From contig NZ_CP019981.1 of assembly GCF_002982135.1 (NCBI RefSeq), forward strand, positions 1,364,001-1,428,000: a stretch of DNA of 64,000 nucleotides, given 5' to 3'. Made by a program: the position numbers and the translations under genes. Source of the stretch: Pediococcus inopinatus (lineage in GTDB: Bacteria; Bacillota; Bacilli; Lactobacillales; Lactobacillaceae). The notes under the pieces were generated by a model. It was not told the origin of the DNA. It was given only the letters and a program-made list of their open reading frames with translations, and searched no databases. Shown here in pieces: positions 41,158 through 51,252 of this stretch. Within the stretch, counting starts at the first letter, position 1; each line of letters opens with the position of its first letter.

Positions 41158-41733
41158 CTAATCCTTTTGGGTCAATGTTAAGGTCATATCAATCGCATCT
41201 TCATGATCACCAAAATAATAGTGTGCTTTCACGCCTGTTTTTTCAAAGCCCATCTTTAGATAAAGGGCCTGTGCACGTACATTACTTCTTCTAACTTCAA
41301 GCGTCATCTTTTTGTATCCAATGTATTCAGCTTTTCCAATCATTGTCTTAAGCAAGTAAGCACCAATGCCTCGATTCTGTTTGTCTGGGACCACAGCCAC
41401 ATTTGTAATATGTGCAGTCGCAGTCCGATCATCGAACGATGCACCGATAAAACCAAGCATCCGATCGTGATATCGGATAACTAAATAAAGCCGATCAAAT
41501 TTACGGCGAAGTTCCGTAGCAAAAGCGGCTCGATCCCAAGGCGTTTGGCCTTCATAAACAGATCGCTCCACATTCAAAATTTTCGGGATATCCGGAATCA
41601 TCGCCTTGGCAATGAAATACGTGTCCGTTTCAATTTGGATAACATGGTCATGAATTTCAAATGCTTGTTCTCTCAACTGTTTTGTTCGATTAAAAAAACG
41701 ATCTTTAATTAATGCTTTAATTTCTTTCAACAT
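41158..41733 (-). CDS. rimI: Ribosomal protein S18-alanine N-acetyltransferase (GNAT)
   Basis: GNAT-fold acetyltransferase. The acetyl-CoA loop [15 protein letters not shown] and the [19 protein letters not shown] segment match RimI. ATG at 41733 (191 residues) has GAGGAA 10 bases upstream and overlaps tsaB by 17 bases; a longer open frame of 14 codons is not supported. Compared with RimI of about 150 residues it has an N-terminal extension of about 45 residues, as in other lactobacilli. The placement between tsaB and tsaD is the usual one. Confidence 0.88.
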   Translation of the reverse strand: MLKEIKALIKDRFFNRTKQLREQAFEIHDHVIQIETDTYFIAKAMIPDIPKILNVERSVYEGQTPWDRAAFATELRRKFDRLYLVIRYHDRMLGFIGASFDDRTATAHITNVAVVPDKQNRGIGAYLLKTMIGKAEYIGYKKMTLEVRRSNVRAQALYLKMGFEKTGVKAHYYFGDHEDAIDMTLTLTQKD

Positions 41734-42442
41734 AAGGCTTTGTTTCCTCTTGTGGATGACGTTTTTTCCATTCAACTTCCGCTTCAGTCAAACGCAAATA
41801 TCGGGGCACAAAATTAAATGGATGGGCTACAGGTTCGGCGTGTAATCCTAATTTTCCAAGTACATAAGCATTAGGAAGATTCATTGCATCTGAAACTTGA
41901 TGAAAATATGGCCCCAACTGATCCTGAAGAAAGGCTGCATAAACAGATACATCTTGGCCCACAAACCAAACAGGCTTGTGCATTTCCAGTAATTTTGCGG
42001 CCAATTCTTTAATAGCTAAATGTTGGTCCTCCAAAACCGCCACCAAGCCATCAGCAGTTTGTTGATAGATGCCTGCAAATACATTTTCTCGGCGCGCATC
42101 AAATAAAGGCACGATTAAACGATCTTCATCGCCTACATTTGCCGCTAATGTCCGTAAGCTGGACACCGCCACTAAATCAATATTTAAGGTATATGCCAGT
42201 GTCTTCGCAGTCGTTGTTGCAATCCGCAATCCAGTATATGAACCCGGTCCGTCTGCCACCACAATTCGTTTGAAGTCCTGCATCTTAAGTCCAACCTGCT
42301 TAACCAATGTTTCAATAATTGGCTGCAACTGAATACTATGATTTTTACGAATATTTGTGGTCGTCATTGCTAGTAACTGGCCATCATCTAAAATCGCCAC
42401 ACTTAAAGGCCGATTTGAAGTATCTAACGCCAATATTTTCAT
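41717..42442 (-). CDS. tsaB: tRNA threonylcarbamoyladenosine synthesis protein TsaB
   Basis: TsaB is the partner of TsaD in t6A synthesis; it has the same fold but no catalytic role. ATG at 42442 (241 residues) has AGGAAA 6 bases upstream. The N-terminal ILALDTSNRPLSVAI and the GPGSYTGLRI motif are family hallmarks. It is the first gene of the tsaB-rimI-tsaD run. Confidence 0.95.
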   Translation of the reverse strand: MKILALDTSNRPLSVAILDDGQLLAMTTTNIRKNHSIQLQPIIETLVKQVGLKMQDFKRIVVADGPGSYTGLRIATTTAKTLAYTLNIDLVAVSSLRTLAANVGDEDRLIVPLFDARRENVFAGIYQQTADGLVAVLEDQHLAIKELAAKLLEMHKPVWFVGQDVSVYAAFLQDQLGPYFHQVSDAMNLPNAYVLGKLGLHAEPVAHPFNFVPRYLRLTEAEVEWKKRHPQEETKPYVERN

Positions 42443-42512
42443 AACCAATTTCCTTTTCTCGTTCTATTCTTTAAATATCTTATCACAATTTTTCTATAGC
42501 GGGATAATTCAT

Positions 42513-42552
42513 AAAAAAGAACTCGCAAATCTTTACCGATTGTCGAGTTCTC
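42513..42552 (-). terminator. Intrinsic terminator after galE
   Basis: On the minus strand AGAACTCG pairs with CGAGTTCT around a long loop, followed by six T. Confidence 0.75.
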
Positions 42553-42557
42553 TAAAT

Positions 42558-43553
42558 TTATTTTTGATCTTCAAACCCGTTTGGATGTTTTTGTGTCCAG
42601 TTCCACGCAGTCCTGATGATTTCATGGATATCATCATATTGAGGCTGCCAATTTAGGATTTTACGTGCCTTATCGCTTTTAGCAACTAAAGTATCTGGGT
42701 CTCCAGGACGCCGAGCAGTAATTCTTGCAGGAATTTCTTTGCCGGTCGCAACACGAGCAGCTTCCAAAATTTGCTTCACGGAAAATCCCGTCGAAGAACC
42801 CAAATTAAATGCATTGCTTTCGTTACCAGCTTGGAGATACTTCATCGCTAAAATATGCGCATCTGCTAAATCTGTAACGTGCACATAGTCACGAATATTG
42901 GTGCCATCTGCAGTTTTATAATCATCCCCAAAAATCTGTAATTCGTCACGTTTTCCAGAAGCAACCTGCAAAACAATCGGAATGAGGTGAGTTTCAGGAT
43001 GATGATCTTCGCCAATGGTTCCATCCGCAGCAGCTCCCGCAACATTAAAGTAACGCAGTGCCACAAACTTAATACCATAAGCAATATCAGACCAGTGCAT
43101 AATCTTTTCCATCATGAGTTTGCTCTCACCGTACGGGTTGATGGGATTTTGTAAATCAGTTTCTTTAATTGTATCATTCTCAGGATTACCATAAGTAGCG
43201 GCCGTTGAAGAAAAGACAATTCGACTTACATGATTGGCGTGCATAGCTTCAAGCAAAGTGATCACACCGCCAGTATTGTTATCAAAATACTTCAACGGAT
43301 CCTTCATTGATTCTGGAACAATCGAAAAAGCTGCAAAATGGATAACTGTATCAATACTTTCTTCAGCAAAGACTTTGTCCAAAAAATCCCGATCTCGAAC
43401 ATCCCCCTGGTAAAAACGAGCTTGCTTCGAAACTGCTTGTCGGTGTCCGGTAACTAAATTATCAATCACCACTACATCTTCATTTTGTTCAATCAATCTT
43501 TTTACTGTGTGCGAGCCAATATACCCTGCACCACCAAGTACTAAAATTGCCAT
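42558..43553 (-). CDS. galE: UDP-glucose 4-epimerase
   Basis: GalE interconverts UDP-glucose and UDP-galactose; here it may serve wall or exopolysaccharide synthesis, since no other Leloir genes are next to it. The 331-residue SDR protein has the NAD loop GGAGYIGSH at residues 7-15, the catalytic SSTAATYG serine and the YGESK motif. It is a single-gene unit ending in a terminator. GalU in the same window makes its substrate. Confidence 0.96.
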   Translation of the reverse strand: MAILVLGGAGYIGSHTVKRLIEQNEDVVVIDNLVTGHRQAVSKQARFYQGDVRDRDFLDKVFAEESIDTVIHFAAFSIVPESMKDPLKYFDNNTGGVITLLEAMHANHVSRIVFSSTAATYGNPENDTIKETDLQNPINPYGESKLMMEKIMHWSDIAYGIKFVALRYFNVAGAAADGTIGEDHHPETHLIPIVLQVASGKRDELQIFGDDYKTADGTNIRDYVHVTDLADAHILAMKYLQAGNESNAFNLGSSTGFSVKQILEAARVATGKEIPARITARRPGDPDTLVAKSDKARKILNWQPQYDDIHEIIRTAWNWTQKHPNGFEDQK

Positions 43554-43618
43554 TTTACGCCTCTCCGTTTTCCTGAAATTTTAACGTAATTATACCATAA
43601 AACCGTTTCACTTGTTTG

Positions 43619-44377
43619 TTAGTTAGCTATTGAGCTCCAAGTACAATCCGCTTCACAATAGACTTCGCCATTAACTGACATCCTATGTAGCGTCTTTGTT
43701 TCACCATTTTCACCAGTTGTTTTTCCCACTTCACTCACTACCGTATGTCCATACTGAATTTCTTTATGATATTGAATATTTAAATTAGTTGGCATGTGAG
43801 TTTGCAAAAAATCAGCCGGTAAAACATCCAAAAGCCACTCAAAATAATGTGAGTTGTTTACGTGGCCGTTGGTATCTAAATCAAAATAACGAACAGAATA
43901 TTGTTTGGTTAGCAGTTCTTGTCCATCCGTAATCTTTTGAACCCGTGGTAACCGAGCTAATCGTTTAACCTCATCACTTCCGTATGGGTCAATCAATGCC
44001 GGAATTAATTTCCCCATCTTACGTGTTTCATGGTTCATTTGGACAAAATTACTGTTAGCAGTGATAAGTGGTTGGCCTGCTTCGTCTTCAATGCCAAAAT
44101 GACGCTCGCAAAAAAACTTATTGTGGGCAGTGGCTTCGGTTGACAAACGAATTGTCGTCCCAATCTCAGGTAAAGCATTTATTTGGATCGAATACTGCGT
44201 AACTACCCAACCCACGCCATATTTTAAGACTTCTGATGTTCCAACTCCCAAAAGTTCACTTTGGTCTTCTGAAGCTAAAACCATTAAGTTGATTAGCATT
44301 GGCATTGATGCTCGCGAGGTTCGATCACCATCGTAATAAACCAATCTATGTTCTTCGCTAAATTTTTTTCCTGCCAT
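43619..44377 (-). CDS. Acyl-[acyl-carrier-protein] thioesterase
   Basis: The 252-residue protein shows the tandem hot-dog arrangement of the acyl-ACP thioesterase family (YDGDRTSRASMPMLINLM at the N-terminus; YFDLDTNGHVNNSHYFEWLL in the second half, with the Asn-His pair). The family releases free fatty acids from ACP in the cytosol. It lies between rsmI and galE and appears to be transcribed alone. Confidence 0.9.
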   Translation of the reverse strand: MAGKKFSEEHRLVYYDGDRTSRASMPMLINLMVLASEDQSELLGVGTSEVLKYGVGWVVTQYSIQINALPEIGTTIRLSTEATAHNKFFCERHFGIEDEAGQPLITANSNFVQMNHETRKMGKLIPALIDPYGSDEVKRLARLPRVQKITDGQELLTKQYSVRYFDLDTNGHVNNSHYFEWLLDVLPADFLQTHMPTNLNIQYHKEIQYGHTVVSEVGKTTGENGETKTLHRMSVNGEVYCEADCTWSSIAN

Positions 44378-44475
44378 GCCAATCTCCTCTCACATTACTT
44401 ACATTATTTCTTTTTTATAATTCATTTCGTGATCGAAACCAAAAAAGTTTTACCACTCACTACCATCCTCTTAAA

Positions 44476-45369
44476 CTAACTATTTTTCGAATTGTCATTG
44501 TTTAAATGGTGGTATGTTGCATAAACATCTTGCTTTTTCAGCCCGCGTAATTTAGCAACCTTTTTTATTGCTACGGTTGGTTTCTCACCCGCGCTAATCA
44601 AATTAGTGATTTGATCTTCAACAGGAATTTCTGGTAATTCTTCACCTGCTACAACTGCATGGCTGTTACCTTCCACAATCACAACAAATTCGCCGCGAAT
44701 TTCATTATTACTAGCCCATTCCAACAGTTCTGCCAAAGTTCCACGAAGAAACTCTTCAAATTTTTTAGTTAGCTCTCGACACAATACTGCCGAACGATCT
44801 GTACCCAAGATACCAGCCATATTGGTCAGCGTCTTTTTCAAACGGTGTGGAGCTTCATAAAAAATAAGCGTTTCTTCTTTATTTGCAAGCTTTTCCAATT
44901 GACGTTTTTGGTCAACCGGTTTTCGATTTAGAAAGCCAAAGAAATAAAATGGTTGCGGAACTAATCCGGAGGCAATCAAGGCGGTCAACGCTGCGTTAGC
45001 TCCTGGCAAAGGAACAACTGTAATGTCTTGTTCAATACAGGCCACTACCAAATCATGCCCAGGATCACTAATTGATGGCATTCCTGCATCACTCACTTGC
45101 GCAATGGTCTCCCCTTTTTTTAAACGTTCAACTAATTCAGGGACACGTTCATGGGTGTTATATTCATGAAAACTAATTTGTTTCGTTTCAATTTCAAAAT
45201 GATTTAATAACTTTTGGGTATTCCGCGTATCTTCAGAAGCAATAACATCTACTTCCTTCAATATTTCAACTGCCCGATAGGTCATATCTCCAAGATTGCC
45301 AATTGGGGTGGGCACTAAATACAGCGTTCCACTAGCCTGATTTTTTGCAAAGCTTTTTTGTGATTGCAC
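44476..45369 (-). CDS. rsmI: 16S rRNA (cytidine1402-2'-O)-methyltransferase RsmI
   Basis: SAM-dependent enzyme that methylates C1402 in the decoding centre. The 297-residue protein has the tetrapyrrole-methylase fold motifs LVPTPIGNLGDMT (residues 18-30), SEDTR, SDAGMPSISDPG and LPGANAALTALIASGL. The start is GTG with AAGGAG 8 bases upstream. It follows yabA closely in the replication-linked cluster. Length is typical. Confidence 0.96.
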   Translation of the reverse strand: MQSQKSFAKNQASGTLYLVPTPIGNLGDMTYRAVEILKEVDVIASEDTRNTQKLLNHFEIETKQISFHEYNTHERVPELVERLKKGETIAQVSDAGMPSISDPGHDLVVACIEQDITVVPLPGANAALTALIASGLVPQPFYFFGFLNRKPVDQKRQLEKLANKEETLIFYEAPHRLKKTLTNMAGILGTDRSAVLCRELTKKFEEFLRGTLAELLEWASNNEIRGEFVVIVEGNSHAVVAGEELPEIPVEDQITNLISAGEKPTVAIKKVAKLRGLKKQDVYATYHHLNNDNSKNS

Positions 45370-45381
45370 TTTTCAATCTCC

Positions 45382-45726
45382 TTACCGATCACCGTAAATA
45401 ACATCAAGGCAAAAAGCACACGGTTCGTTATTTTCACGGTGTCTGCCAAACCATTCATTGCACACGTGATATCCGCGACCATATAATTTTTCTAAGTTTT
45501 TTCGAGATTTAGAAAGACCGTGCTTAGTACTTTTGGGATCTTCGTTTTTTGACGATTGCTCATATTTGCTTAATTGCTCACGCAAATGCTCATTTTCGAT
45601 AACCAATTCAGCATTTTCTTCAAGAATCTCCGTCAAACCATTTTGTAATTCCTGAATCTGGTCTGACATTTTTTGTGATTCTTCTTGAAGACCATCGAAG
45701 CTTTCGTATATCTCTCGTTTGTTCAC
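45382..45726 (-). CDS. yabA: Initiation control protein YabA
   Basis: YabA bridges DnaA and the sliding clamp DnaN to restrain replication initiation. The 114-residue protein has an N-terminal leucine-zipper-like coiled coil (residues 1-60) and a C-terminal zinc motif HVCNEWFGRHR...CAFC. The gene lies between holB and rsmI as in Bacillus and other lactobacilli. Confidence 0.94.
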   Translation of the reverse strand: MNKREIYESFDGLQEESQKMSDQIQELQNGLTEILEENAELVIENEHLREQLSKYEQSSKNEDPKSTKHGLSKSRKNLEKLYGRGYHVCNEWFGRHRENNEPCAFCLDVIYGDR

Positions 45727-45764
45727 AGTTTCACCTCATTCACAGTCCTTAATCTCAGAATGAC

Positions 45765-46772
45765 TCAATAAATACGACATAATCTAATGGTTAGTGCTTC
45801 CAAGACATTTTGAAAACTTACATTACGATTCATTAAATTCTTAGCCTGTAAAGCTTGCTCAGTTGCTGCCATTAAACTGCTTTCTGATTTGTTGGTAAGT
45901 CCCTGCTTTATTTGTTCATCTTGATTTGGAAAACTTAACCGTAAATTGTTGGGGTTTACTTTTAAAATTAAAGCTTCACGACAATATAACATGACGATAT
46001 CTAAAATTAACTGCTGACTTTCTTTAGTTTTTGCTAATCCCATGATTTTCGCCTGAACCTCGACGAAGGACCGCATATCTTTTTGAAAAGCCAATAGAAA
46101 CCAGCGACTAACCGCTGATTGAACTTGTGATAACCAATCATCGGCTAACCAATTTTTAACTTCAACCACACTGTTAGTTAGATTCATCGCCATGGCTATT
46201 AAACTTGGCGTAATCTCCTCTTTTTGCAATTGGGCCTTAAATTGAGCTGGTATCAATGGTTTCAATTCTACTACTTCTGTTCGTGAGATGATGGTTGGTA
46301 GCATCAGGTTCTTATTGGTTGTCAAAAGAAAAGCAGTCACATTTGGGCTTGGTTCCTCAATAAATTTTAAGAGGCTATTTGCTGCACCTGCAGTCATTTT
46401 ATCAGCATCAGAAATAATAAATATCTTTTGATTACCTTCAACCGCACTTTTTGTAAACTCAGATTTCAAAAATCGGACTTGATCAACCTTTATACTTTGA
46501 CCATCTGGTTTCACAACCACCACATCCGGATGCTGGTTTGTACTGATCCTTCGACATTCCTGACACTTTCCACAGGGCATGTTGTTTTGTACATTTAAAC
46601 AAAAAAGACGCATCGCAATCCAGGTTGCTAACTCGTCTTTTCCAATGCCCGATTCACCAGCAAACAAATAAGCATGGGCCAGCTTTCGTGACGCGATGAC
46701 CTGTGCAAAATGTTCAACTAATTCTGGTTGCTTTTCTTTAACCGCAATTTGGATTCCATCTTCTTCAGCCAT
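45765..46772 (-). CDS. holB: DNA polymerase III delta' subunit
   Basis: Clamp-loader subunit. The 335-residue protein has an AAA+ N-domain with a degenerate P-loop GESGIGKD (Asp replacing Thr/Ser, usual for delta' subunits, which do not hydrolyse ATP), a zinc module CLNVQNNMPCGKCQEC, and the sensor region SLLKFIEEP. A GGAGGAG site precedes the ATG. It sits between darA and yabA. Confidence 0.93.
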   Translation of the reverse strand: MAEEDGIQIAVKEKQPELVEHFAQVIASRKLAHAYLFAGESGIGKDELATWIAMRLFCLNVQNNMPCGKCQECRRISTNQHPDVVVVKPDGQSIKVDQVRFLKSEFTKSAVEGNQKIFIISDADKMTAGAANSLLKFIEEPSPNVTAFLLTTNKNLMLPTIISRTEVVELKPLIPAQFKAQLQKEEITPSLIAMAMNLTNSVVEVKNWLADDWLSQVQSAVSRWFLLAFQKDMRSFVEVQAKIMGLAKTKESQQLILDIVMLYCREALILKVNPNNLRLSFPNQDEQIKQGLTNKSESSLMAATEQALQAKNLMNRNVSFQNVLEALTIRLCRIY

Positions 46773-46793
46773 CGTTACTCCTCCGCCAACTTT

Positions 46794-47132
46794 TTAGAAT
46801 TGTTGAAATTGCTCAATTGGCATGACAAACACCGTTGCTCCACCAACTTGAACCTTCACAGGATAAGCAGTTGTGCCTTCCATACTAGCATCCAAATTGA
46901 CCGGTGGTGTCATGAATTCCTCACGACTATGGGAAGCCTCTTTGACCATTGCCAATACTTCATCAACTCGTTTTTCATCAATCGCAATCATGTAAGTTGT
47001 ATTTCCTGATTTTAGAAAACCACCTGTTGTTGATAATTTTGTTGCCCGAATATTTGCATCGATAAATTCATCGCTTAATTGATTGGCATCCTTATCTTGA
47101 ACAATTGCAATAATTAATTTCATATTTGTCAC
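46794..47132 (-). CDS. darA: Cyclic-di-AMP receptor DarA (YaaQ, PII-like)
   Basis: Small PII-like trimeric protein that binds c-di-AMP. The 112-residue sequence MKLIIAIVQDKDANQL...TKLSTTGGFLKSGNTT matches the family, with the ligand-binding TGGFL loop. The downstream partner is unknown even in Bacillus. It overlaps tmk by 4 bases. The KimA-type transporter in this window is a second component connected to c-di-AMP in other Firmicutes. Confidence 0.93.
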   Translation of the reverse strand: MTNMKLIIAIVQDKDANQLSDEFIDANIRATKLSTTGGFLKSGNTTYMIAIDEKRVDEVLAMVKEASHSREEFMTPPVNLDASMEGTTAYPVKVQVGGATVFVMPIEQFQQF

Positions 47133-47803
47133 TCTCCTGACTCATTGAAAAACTCTGAATTAGATTGCCGAATAATTGTTTCAACTTCTGAAACAACTTT
47201 TTCTTTACTTTGCGTTGCGTCTATCACTTTGATACGCTCAGGATTTTCTTTGGCAATTTTTAAATAAGACGCTCGAACCCGTTTATGAAAAGATAATTTT
47301 TCAACATCTAAACGATTAATTTCATCCGTCCGGTGCGTCATAATGCGTTTCAGACCAATCTCTGAAGGAATGTCAAAGTAAATCGTCAAATCAGGAAGTA
47401 AACCAGCCGTGGCAAAAAGGTTCATTTGATAGACTTCCTGTTCACCAATCTCGCGACCAGCTCCTTGATACGCCACCGAACTGTCAATGTAGCGATCGCA
47501 TAAAATTAGCTTGTTGGCTTTTAATGCCGGCTCAATCGTCTCTACAATGTGTTGTCGCCGAGCGGCCGCATAAAGTAATGCCTCTGTACGGTCATCCATT
47601 TCTGTATTCTGGCGATCCAAAATAACACTACGAATGGCTTCAGAGATTCGGTTACCGCCTGGTTCACGAGTCACAACCAGCTGCGTTTTTAACTGAGGTT
47701 TTAAGTCTGCCACAATCGTATTCAAAGCTGTTGTTTTTCCTGCGCCATCTGGGCCTTCAAATGAAATAAATTTTCCTGTCACCATGCCATCTCGCTTTTT
47801 CAT
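47129..47803 (-). CDS. tmk: Thymidylate kinase
   Basis: Phosphorylates dTMP to dTDP for DNA synthesis. P-loop FEGPDGAGKTT (about residues 15-25), the DRYIDSSVAYQG motif and the LID region near RIMTHRTDEINRLD are visible. The ATG at 47803 follows recR by 14 bases and lacks an evident ribosome site; an ATG six codons later (47785) is an alternative start. It overlaps darA by 4 bases. Confidence 0.95.
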   Translation of the reverse strand: MKKRDGMVTGKFISFEGPDGAGKTTALNTIVADLKPQLKTQLVVTREPGGNRISEAIRSVILDRQNTEMDDRTEALLYAAARRQHIVETIEPALKANKLILCDRYIDSSVAYQGAGREIGEQEVYQMNLFATAGLLPDLTIYFDIPSEIGLKRIMTHRTDEINRLDVEKLSFHKRVRASYLKIAKENPERIKVIDATQSKEKVVSEVETIIRQSNSEFFNESGE

Positions 47804-47817
47804 AAGTATAAGTTTGT

Positions 47818-48417
47818 TTACATCTCTGTACGGCCTTCTACAGCTTTGAACAAAGTCATCTGATCCGCATATTCAATATCACTACCAACCGATAAACCAT
47901 GCGCTAATCTGGTTACTTTAATTCCAGCTGGCTTGATAAGTCGTGACAAGTACATCGCTGTCGCTTCACCCTCTGGAGTTGCATTAGTTGCTACAATAAC
48001 TTCTTTGACCGCTTTATTTGTTTGAAGCCGTTTAAGCAAACTTGAAATATTCAAATCTTCTGGTCCTTTGCCTTCCATAGGTGAAAGGACTCCCTGAAGG
48101 ACATGGTAAAGGCCATGATACTCTTTCATTTCTTCCATTGACATCACATCTTTAGGATCCTCAACTACCAATAAGGTCCCTTGATCACGCGATTTATCTC
48201 GACAGATTTCACAAGGATCATCTTCGGTAATATTTCCACAAATACTGCAAAAATGAAGATCACGTTTTGCCGAAACCAATGCCTTAGCGAACTCTGTCAC
48301 ATCATCTTGATCCATATTAATCGTGAAGAATGCTAATCTAGTTGCACTCTTTTCGCCGATTCCTGGCAGCTTCATATAACTATCAATTAATTTCGCAATT
48401 GGCTCTGGATATTGCAT
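47818..48417 (-). CDS. recR: Recombination mediator protein RecR
   Basis: Part of RecFOR, which loads RecA at gapped DNA. The 199-residue protein has the helix-hairpin-helix [14 protein letters not shown] (residues 18-31), a zinc finger [16 protein letters not shown] near 57-72 and the TOPRIM motif [14 protein letters not shown]. It lies 15 bases after ybaB in the conserved dnaX-ybaB-recR order. Confidence 0.97.
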   Translation of the reverse strand: MQYPEPIAKLIDSYMKLPGIGEKSATRLAFFTINMDQDDVTEFAKALVSAKRDLHFCSICGNITEDDPCEICRDKSRDQGTLLVVEDPKDVMSMEEMKEYHGLYHVLQGVLSPMEGKGPEDLNISSLLKRLQTNKAVKEVIVATNATPEGEATAMYLSRLIKPAGIKVTRLAHGLSVGSDIEYADQMTLFKAVEGRTEM

Positions 48418-48432
48418 TATAGGCCCTCACTC

Positions 48433-48747
48433 TTACATTTTTGGCAAACCTTTAGTGTATTTGCCCATCGTTTTGTTTGTTTCATCAGTAATCTTAGTCA
48501 TCGCATCATTTACAGCGGCAACAACCAAGTCTTGTAACATATCCACATCATCTGGATCAACTGCTTCAGGCTTAATGGCGATGTCTTTCATAGTCTTATC
48601 ACCCGTAAAAGTGACCTTAACCATGTCGTCTGGTGCAACACCAGTAAATTCCGTTGTATCTAAGCTTTCTTGTTCCTCAGTAACTTTTTTCTGCATCTTT
48701 TGCATTTGACGCATCATGTTTTGCATATTTCCCATTCCACCGCGCAT
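48433..48747 (-). CDS. YbaB/EbfC family nucleoid-associated protein
   Basis: A 104-residue DNA-binding protein with a Met/Gln-rich N-terminus ([20 protein letters not shown]) and the family segment [21 protein letters not shown]. It lies between dnaX and recR, its usual place. Its function is described as nucleoid-associated, and the exact role is uncertain. Confidence 0.94.
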   Translation of the reverse strand: MRGGMGNMQNMMRQMQKMQKKVTEEQESLDTTEFTGVAPDDMVKVTFTGDKTMKDIAIKPEAVDPDDVDMLQDLVVAAVNDAMTKITDETNKTMGKYTKGLPKM

Positions 48748-48767
48748 CTTAATTCCGCCTTTCTTAA

Positions 48768-50543
48768 CTAATCGTTTCTAATTTCGACTGCTTCTGACCC
48801 AAATAAGGCTTCAGCTTGAGTAACTACTGGGTCTTGTTCAGACTGGGAAGCTGGAGAATCCTCATCTGTCGGCATCCCTTCAGCATTTTCCTCATTTGAA
48901 TCAGCTTCATTATTCTGTAAATCATCTTTATGTTGCTGAATATAACTTGTTCGAATTTCTGGCCATTGCTCAGCATCAACATAAGCAATTTTTAAATCAT
49001 GACCTACTAGTTTGTCAATATCTTCGCTCAAAAGTTGACGTAAATCTCCATCATCCGCTGCTTGTTCATACAAGAAAGCGTAGTTAAAGGCGATTACAGC
49101 TCCTTTTTCACTAGCTGCCACTGGTTGAGCCACATGCATCAAGGCTCTCTGTGTGACACTCAACATTGCCATAAGATCTGGCCATATCTCTTTTAATTGT
49201 ACCAAATTTTGTTTCGTTGCGTTGGCTAAAACTGGATAAATCTTTGTTAAATTAGGTTTCACAGCCTGCTTTCGCTTGCCAGTAGTCCCGCGTGCTGCCC
49301 CATTTGGTTTAGCCTCTTTTGCTGGCGCCTGACTTTGTCCCTCTAACTTCTTAACTTGATCCGTTAATTTTTTAATTTCTTCTTGTAAATGATCCAATTC
49401 ACCTTCAGTAGCTGTCTTTGGTTGCCGATTCTCATTTTCAGGCATTTGGATGTTCTGCTTTGCTGGCTCTGCCAATTTAATCGTTAAAACTTCCATATAA
49501 ACATCTGGATGAGTGGTAAACCGCATTTGTTGCTGAGTATCGTTTAAATGATCAATCATTTGATAGATACGCTCAGCAGTTAGTGAGGCCGCAAATGACT
49601 TGAATTGGTCATCTACATCACCTAACGCTTGATCAACTATCAGCGACGGATCTTGTTGATATAGCAAAAGGTTTCGACAGAAATTGATGAGATCTTCAAT
49701 AAACCGATTAGCATCCTTGCCTTCCGCCAGCACTTTTTCAAGGGTATTCAGAGCCGAAGTAACCTCCTGATCAGAAACATTTTGAACATATGAATTCAAG
49801 AGATCATGATTGACGCTCCCTGTCACTTGCAAGGCATTTTTCAGGGTGATTTCATTATCACCAAACGACAGGGTCTGATCCAAGATGCTAAGTGCATCCC
49901 GCATACCGCCTTCTGCTGCTTTAGCAATAACCATCAACGCTTTCTCATCAAATGTAATCTTTTTTTGTTGCAAAATGTAAACCATTCGGTCGTAGCTATC
50001 TTTAGTTGAGATTCTTCGGAAATCAAACCGTTGTGTTCTGGAGATGATCGTTAGCGGAATCTTTTGTGGCTCCGTTGTTGCTAAAATAAACACGACATTA
50101 GCTGGCGGTTCTTCCAAAGTTTTTAACAAAGCATTGAAAGCCCCCGTGGACAGCATATGGACTTCATCAATAATGTAAATTTTGTAGTCTGCTTCAGTAG
50201 GCGCATACTTGGCTTTATCACGAATATCTCGAATTTCTTCCACGCCATTATTGGAAGCAGCATCGATTTCAATGACATCGTTTAAGCGCCCTTGCGTAAT
50301 TGCTTTACAAGTTGCACATTCATTACAGGGCTCACCATCTTTTAAATAACGGCAGTTAATTGCCTTGGCAAAAATCTTGGCAGCCGAAGTTTTCCCAGTT
50401 CCACGCGGACCCGTAAACAAATAAGCGTGACTAGTTTGATCAGTAATTAAAGCATTTTTTAATGTTTGCGTAATCACTTGCTGTCCCACAATTTCGTCAA
50501 ACCGTTGTGGACGCCAAACGCGATATAAAGCCTGATAGCTCAT
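48768..50543 (-). CDS. dnaX: DNA polymerase III subunits gamma/tau
   Basis: Clamp-loader ATPase that links leading- and lagging-strand polymerases. The 591-residue protein has Walker A GPRGTGKT (about 45-52), a zinc module C...CNEC..C near 64-79, the Walker B IDEVHMLS, the SRC-type motif [11 protein letters not shown], and a charged C-terminal tau-like region. No obvious A-rich slippery site to make a short gamma was noted. It is followed by ybaB and preceded by the SRP RNA gene. Confidence 0.97.
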   Translation of the reverse strand: MSYQALYRVWRPQRFDEIVGQQVITQTLKNALITDQTSHAYLFTGPRGTGKTSAAKIFAKAINCRYLKDGEPCNECATCKAITQGRLNDVIEIDAASNNGVEEIRDIRDKAKYAPTEADYKIYIIDEVHMLSTGAFNALLKTLEEPPANVVFILATTEPQKIPLTIISRTQRFDFRRISTKDSYDRMVYILQQKKITFDEKALMVIAKAAEGGMRDALSILDQTLSFGDNEITLKNALQVTGSVNHDLLNSYVQNVSDQEVTSALNTLEKVLAEGKDANRFIEDLINFCRNLLLYQQDPSLIVDQALGDVDDQFKSFAASLTAERIYQMIDHLNDTQQQMRFTTHPDVYMEVLTIKLAEPAKQNIQMPENENRQPKTATEGELDHLQEEIKKLTDQVKKLEGQSQAPAKEAKPNGAARGTTGKRKQAVKPNLTKIYPVLANATKQNLVQLKEIWPDLMAMLSVTQRALMHVAQPVAASEKGAVIAFNYAFLYEQAADDGDLRQLLSEDIDKLVGHDLKIAYVDAEQWPEIRTSYIQQHKDDLQNNEADSNEENAEGMPTDEDSPASQSEQDPVVTQAEALFGSEAVEIRND

Positions 50544-50573
50544 TTTTGAATTCCTCTCAATTGTTTACCTATA

Positions 50574-50605
50574 TAAAAAACTCTTAGCCATGTTGACTAA
50601 GAGTC
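50574..50605 (-). terminator. Terminator of the SRP RNA gene
   Basis: On the minus strand ACTCTTAG pairs with CTAAGAGT around a 9-base loop, followed by six T, about 20 bases beyond the RNA. Confidence 0.85.
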
Positions 50606-50622
50606 TTACCAATTTCCTAATA

Positions 50623-50715
50623 ACTTAAGGCACAAGACAGAGCAGACTTAGTGCTGCTTCCTTCCGGATCTGACACAATTCGTGAGTCCATCCTTGCCTT
50701 AAGGCCTCTCGGCAC
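50623..50715 (-). ncRNA. ffs: Signal recognition particle RNA, small bacterial type
   Basis: On the minus strand the conserved apical domain GTCAGATCCGGAAGGAAGC is followed by AGC and flanked by a closing stem of CCTTAAGGCAAG and CTTGTGCCTTAAG. This is the small (4.5S-like) SRP RNA, which forms the particle with Ffh for co-translational targeting. The position between tadA and dnaX is the standard one in lactobacilli. The ends are estimated from the stem. Confidence 0.93.
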
Positions 50716-50736
50716 TATTAATAATACTCGAAATCA

Positions 50737-51252
50737 CTAAAAATTTCTACTAATTTGTTTACTTTTTTTAAGCTTTTTTCTTCGAAGCCGAATTTCACGA
50801 AAAAAATCTTGCATAATTTGGCTTGATTCTCTTTGAAAAAGTCCTTCATAAACCCGTACTTGATGGTTTAAGCGTTGATCATTCAAAAGCTGATACAAGC
50901 TTTGAACTGTGCCAGCTTTTGGATCTCGGGTTCCAAAATAAATTTCTGGCAGCTGTGAATTAATGATTGCTCCACTGCACATCATGCACGGCTCAACAGT
51001 AACAAACAATTGACAATCCCATAACCGCCAACTTTTTAAGGTTCGGCAAGCATCTTGAATTGCCAAAACTTCTGCATGCGCAGTTGCGTCTTGATTCTGT
51101 TCTCTTAAGTTGTGACCACGGCCAACAATTTGATTTTTGTGGACAATGATTGCCCCAATTGGCACCTCACCCATGAATTTTGCCTTGCGTGCTTCTTCCA
51201 ACGCCAAGCTCATAAAATAAAGCTCTTGGTTTGGCGACAGTTTATTCTGCAT
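50737..51252 (-). CDS. tadA: tRNA-specific adenosine deaminase TadA
   Basis: Converts A34 to inosine in tRNA-Arg(ACG). The 171-residue protein has the zinc and catalytic motifs HAEVLAI and PCMMCSGAI of the cytidine/deoxycytidylate deaminase fold. It overlaps the upstream methyltransferase by 11 bases. It ends 22 bases before the SRP RNA. Confidence 0.95.
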   Translation of the reverse strand: MQNKLSPNQELYFMSLALEEARKAKFMGEVPIGAIIVHKNQIVGRGHNLREQNQDATAHAEVLAIQDACRTLKSWRLWDCQLFVTVEPCMMCSGAIINSQLPEIYFGTRDPKAGTVQSLYQLLNDQRLNHQVRVYEGLFQRESSQIMQDFFREIRLRRKKLKKSKQISRNF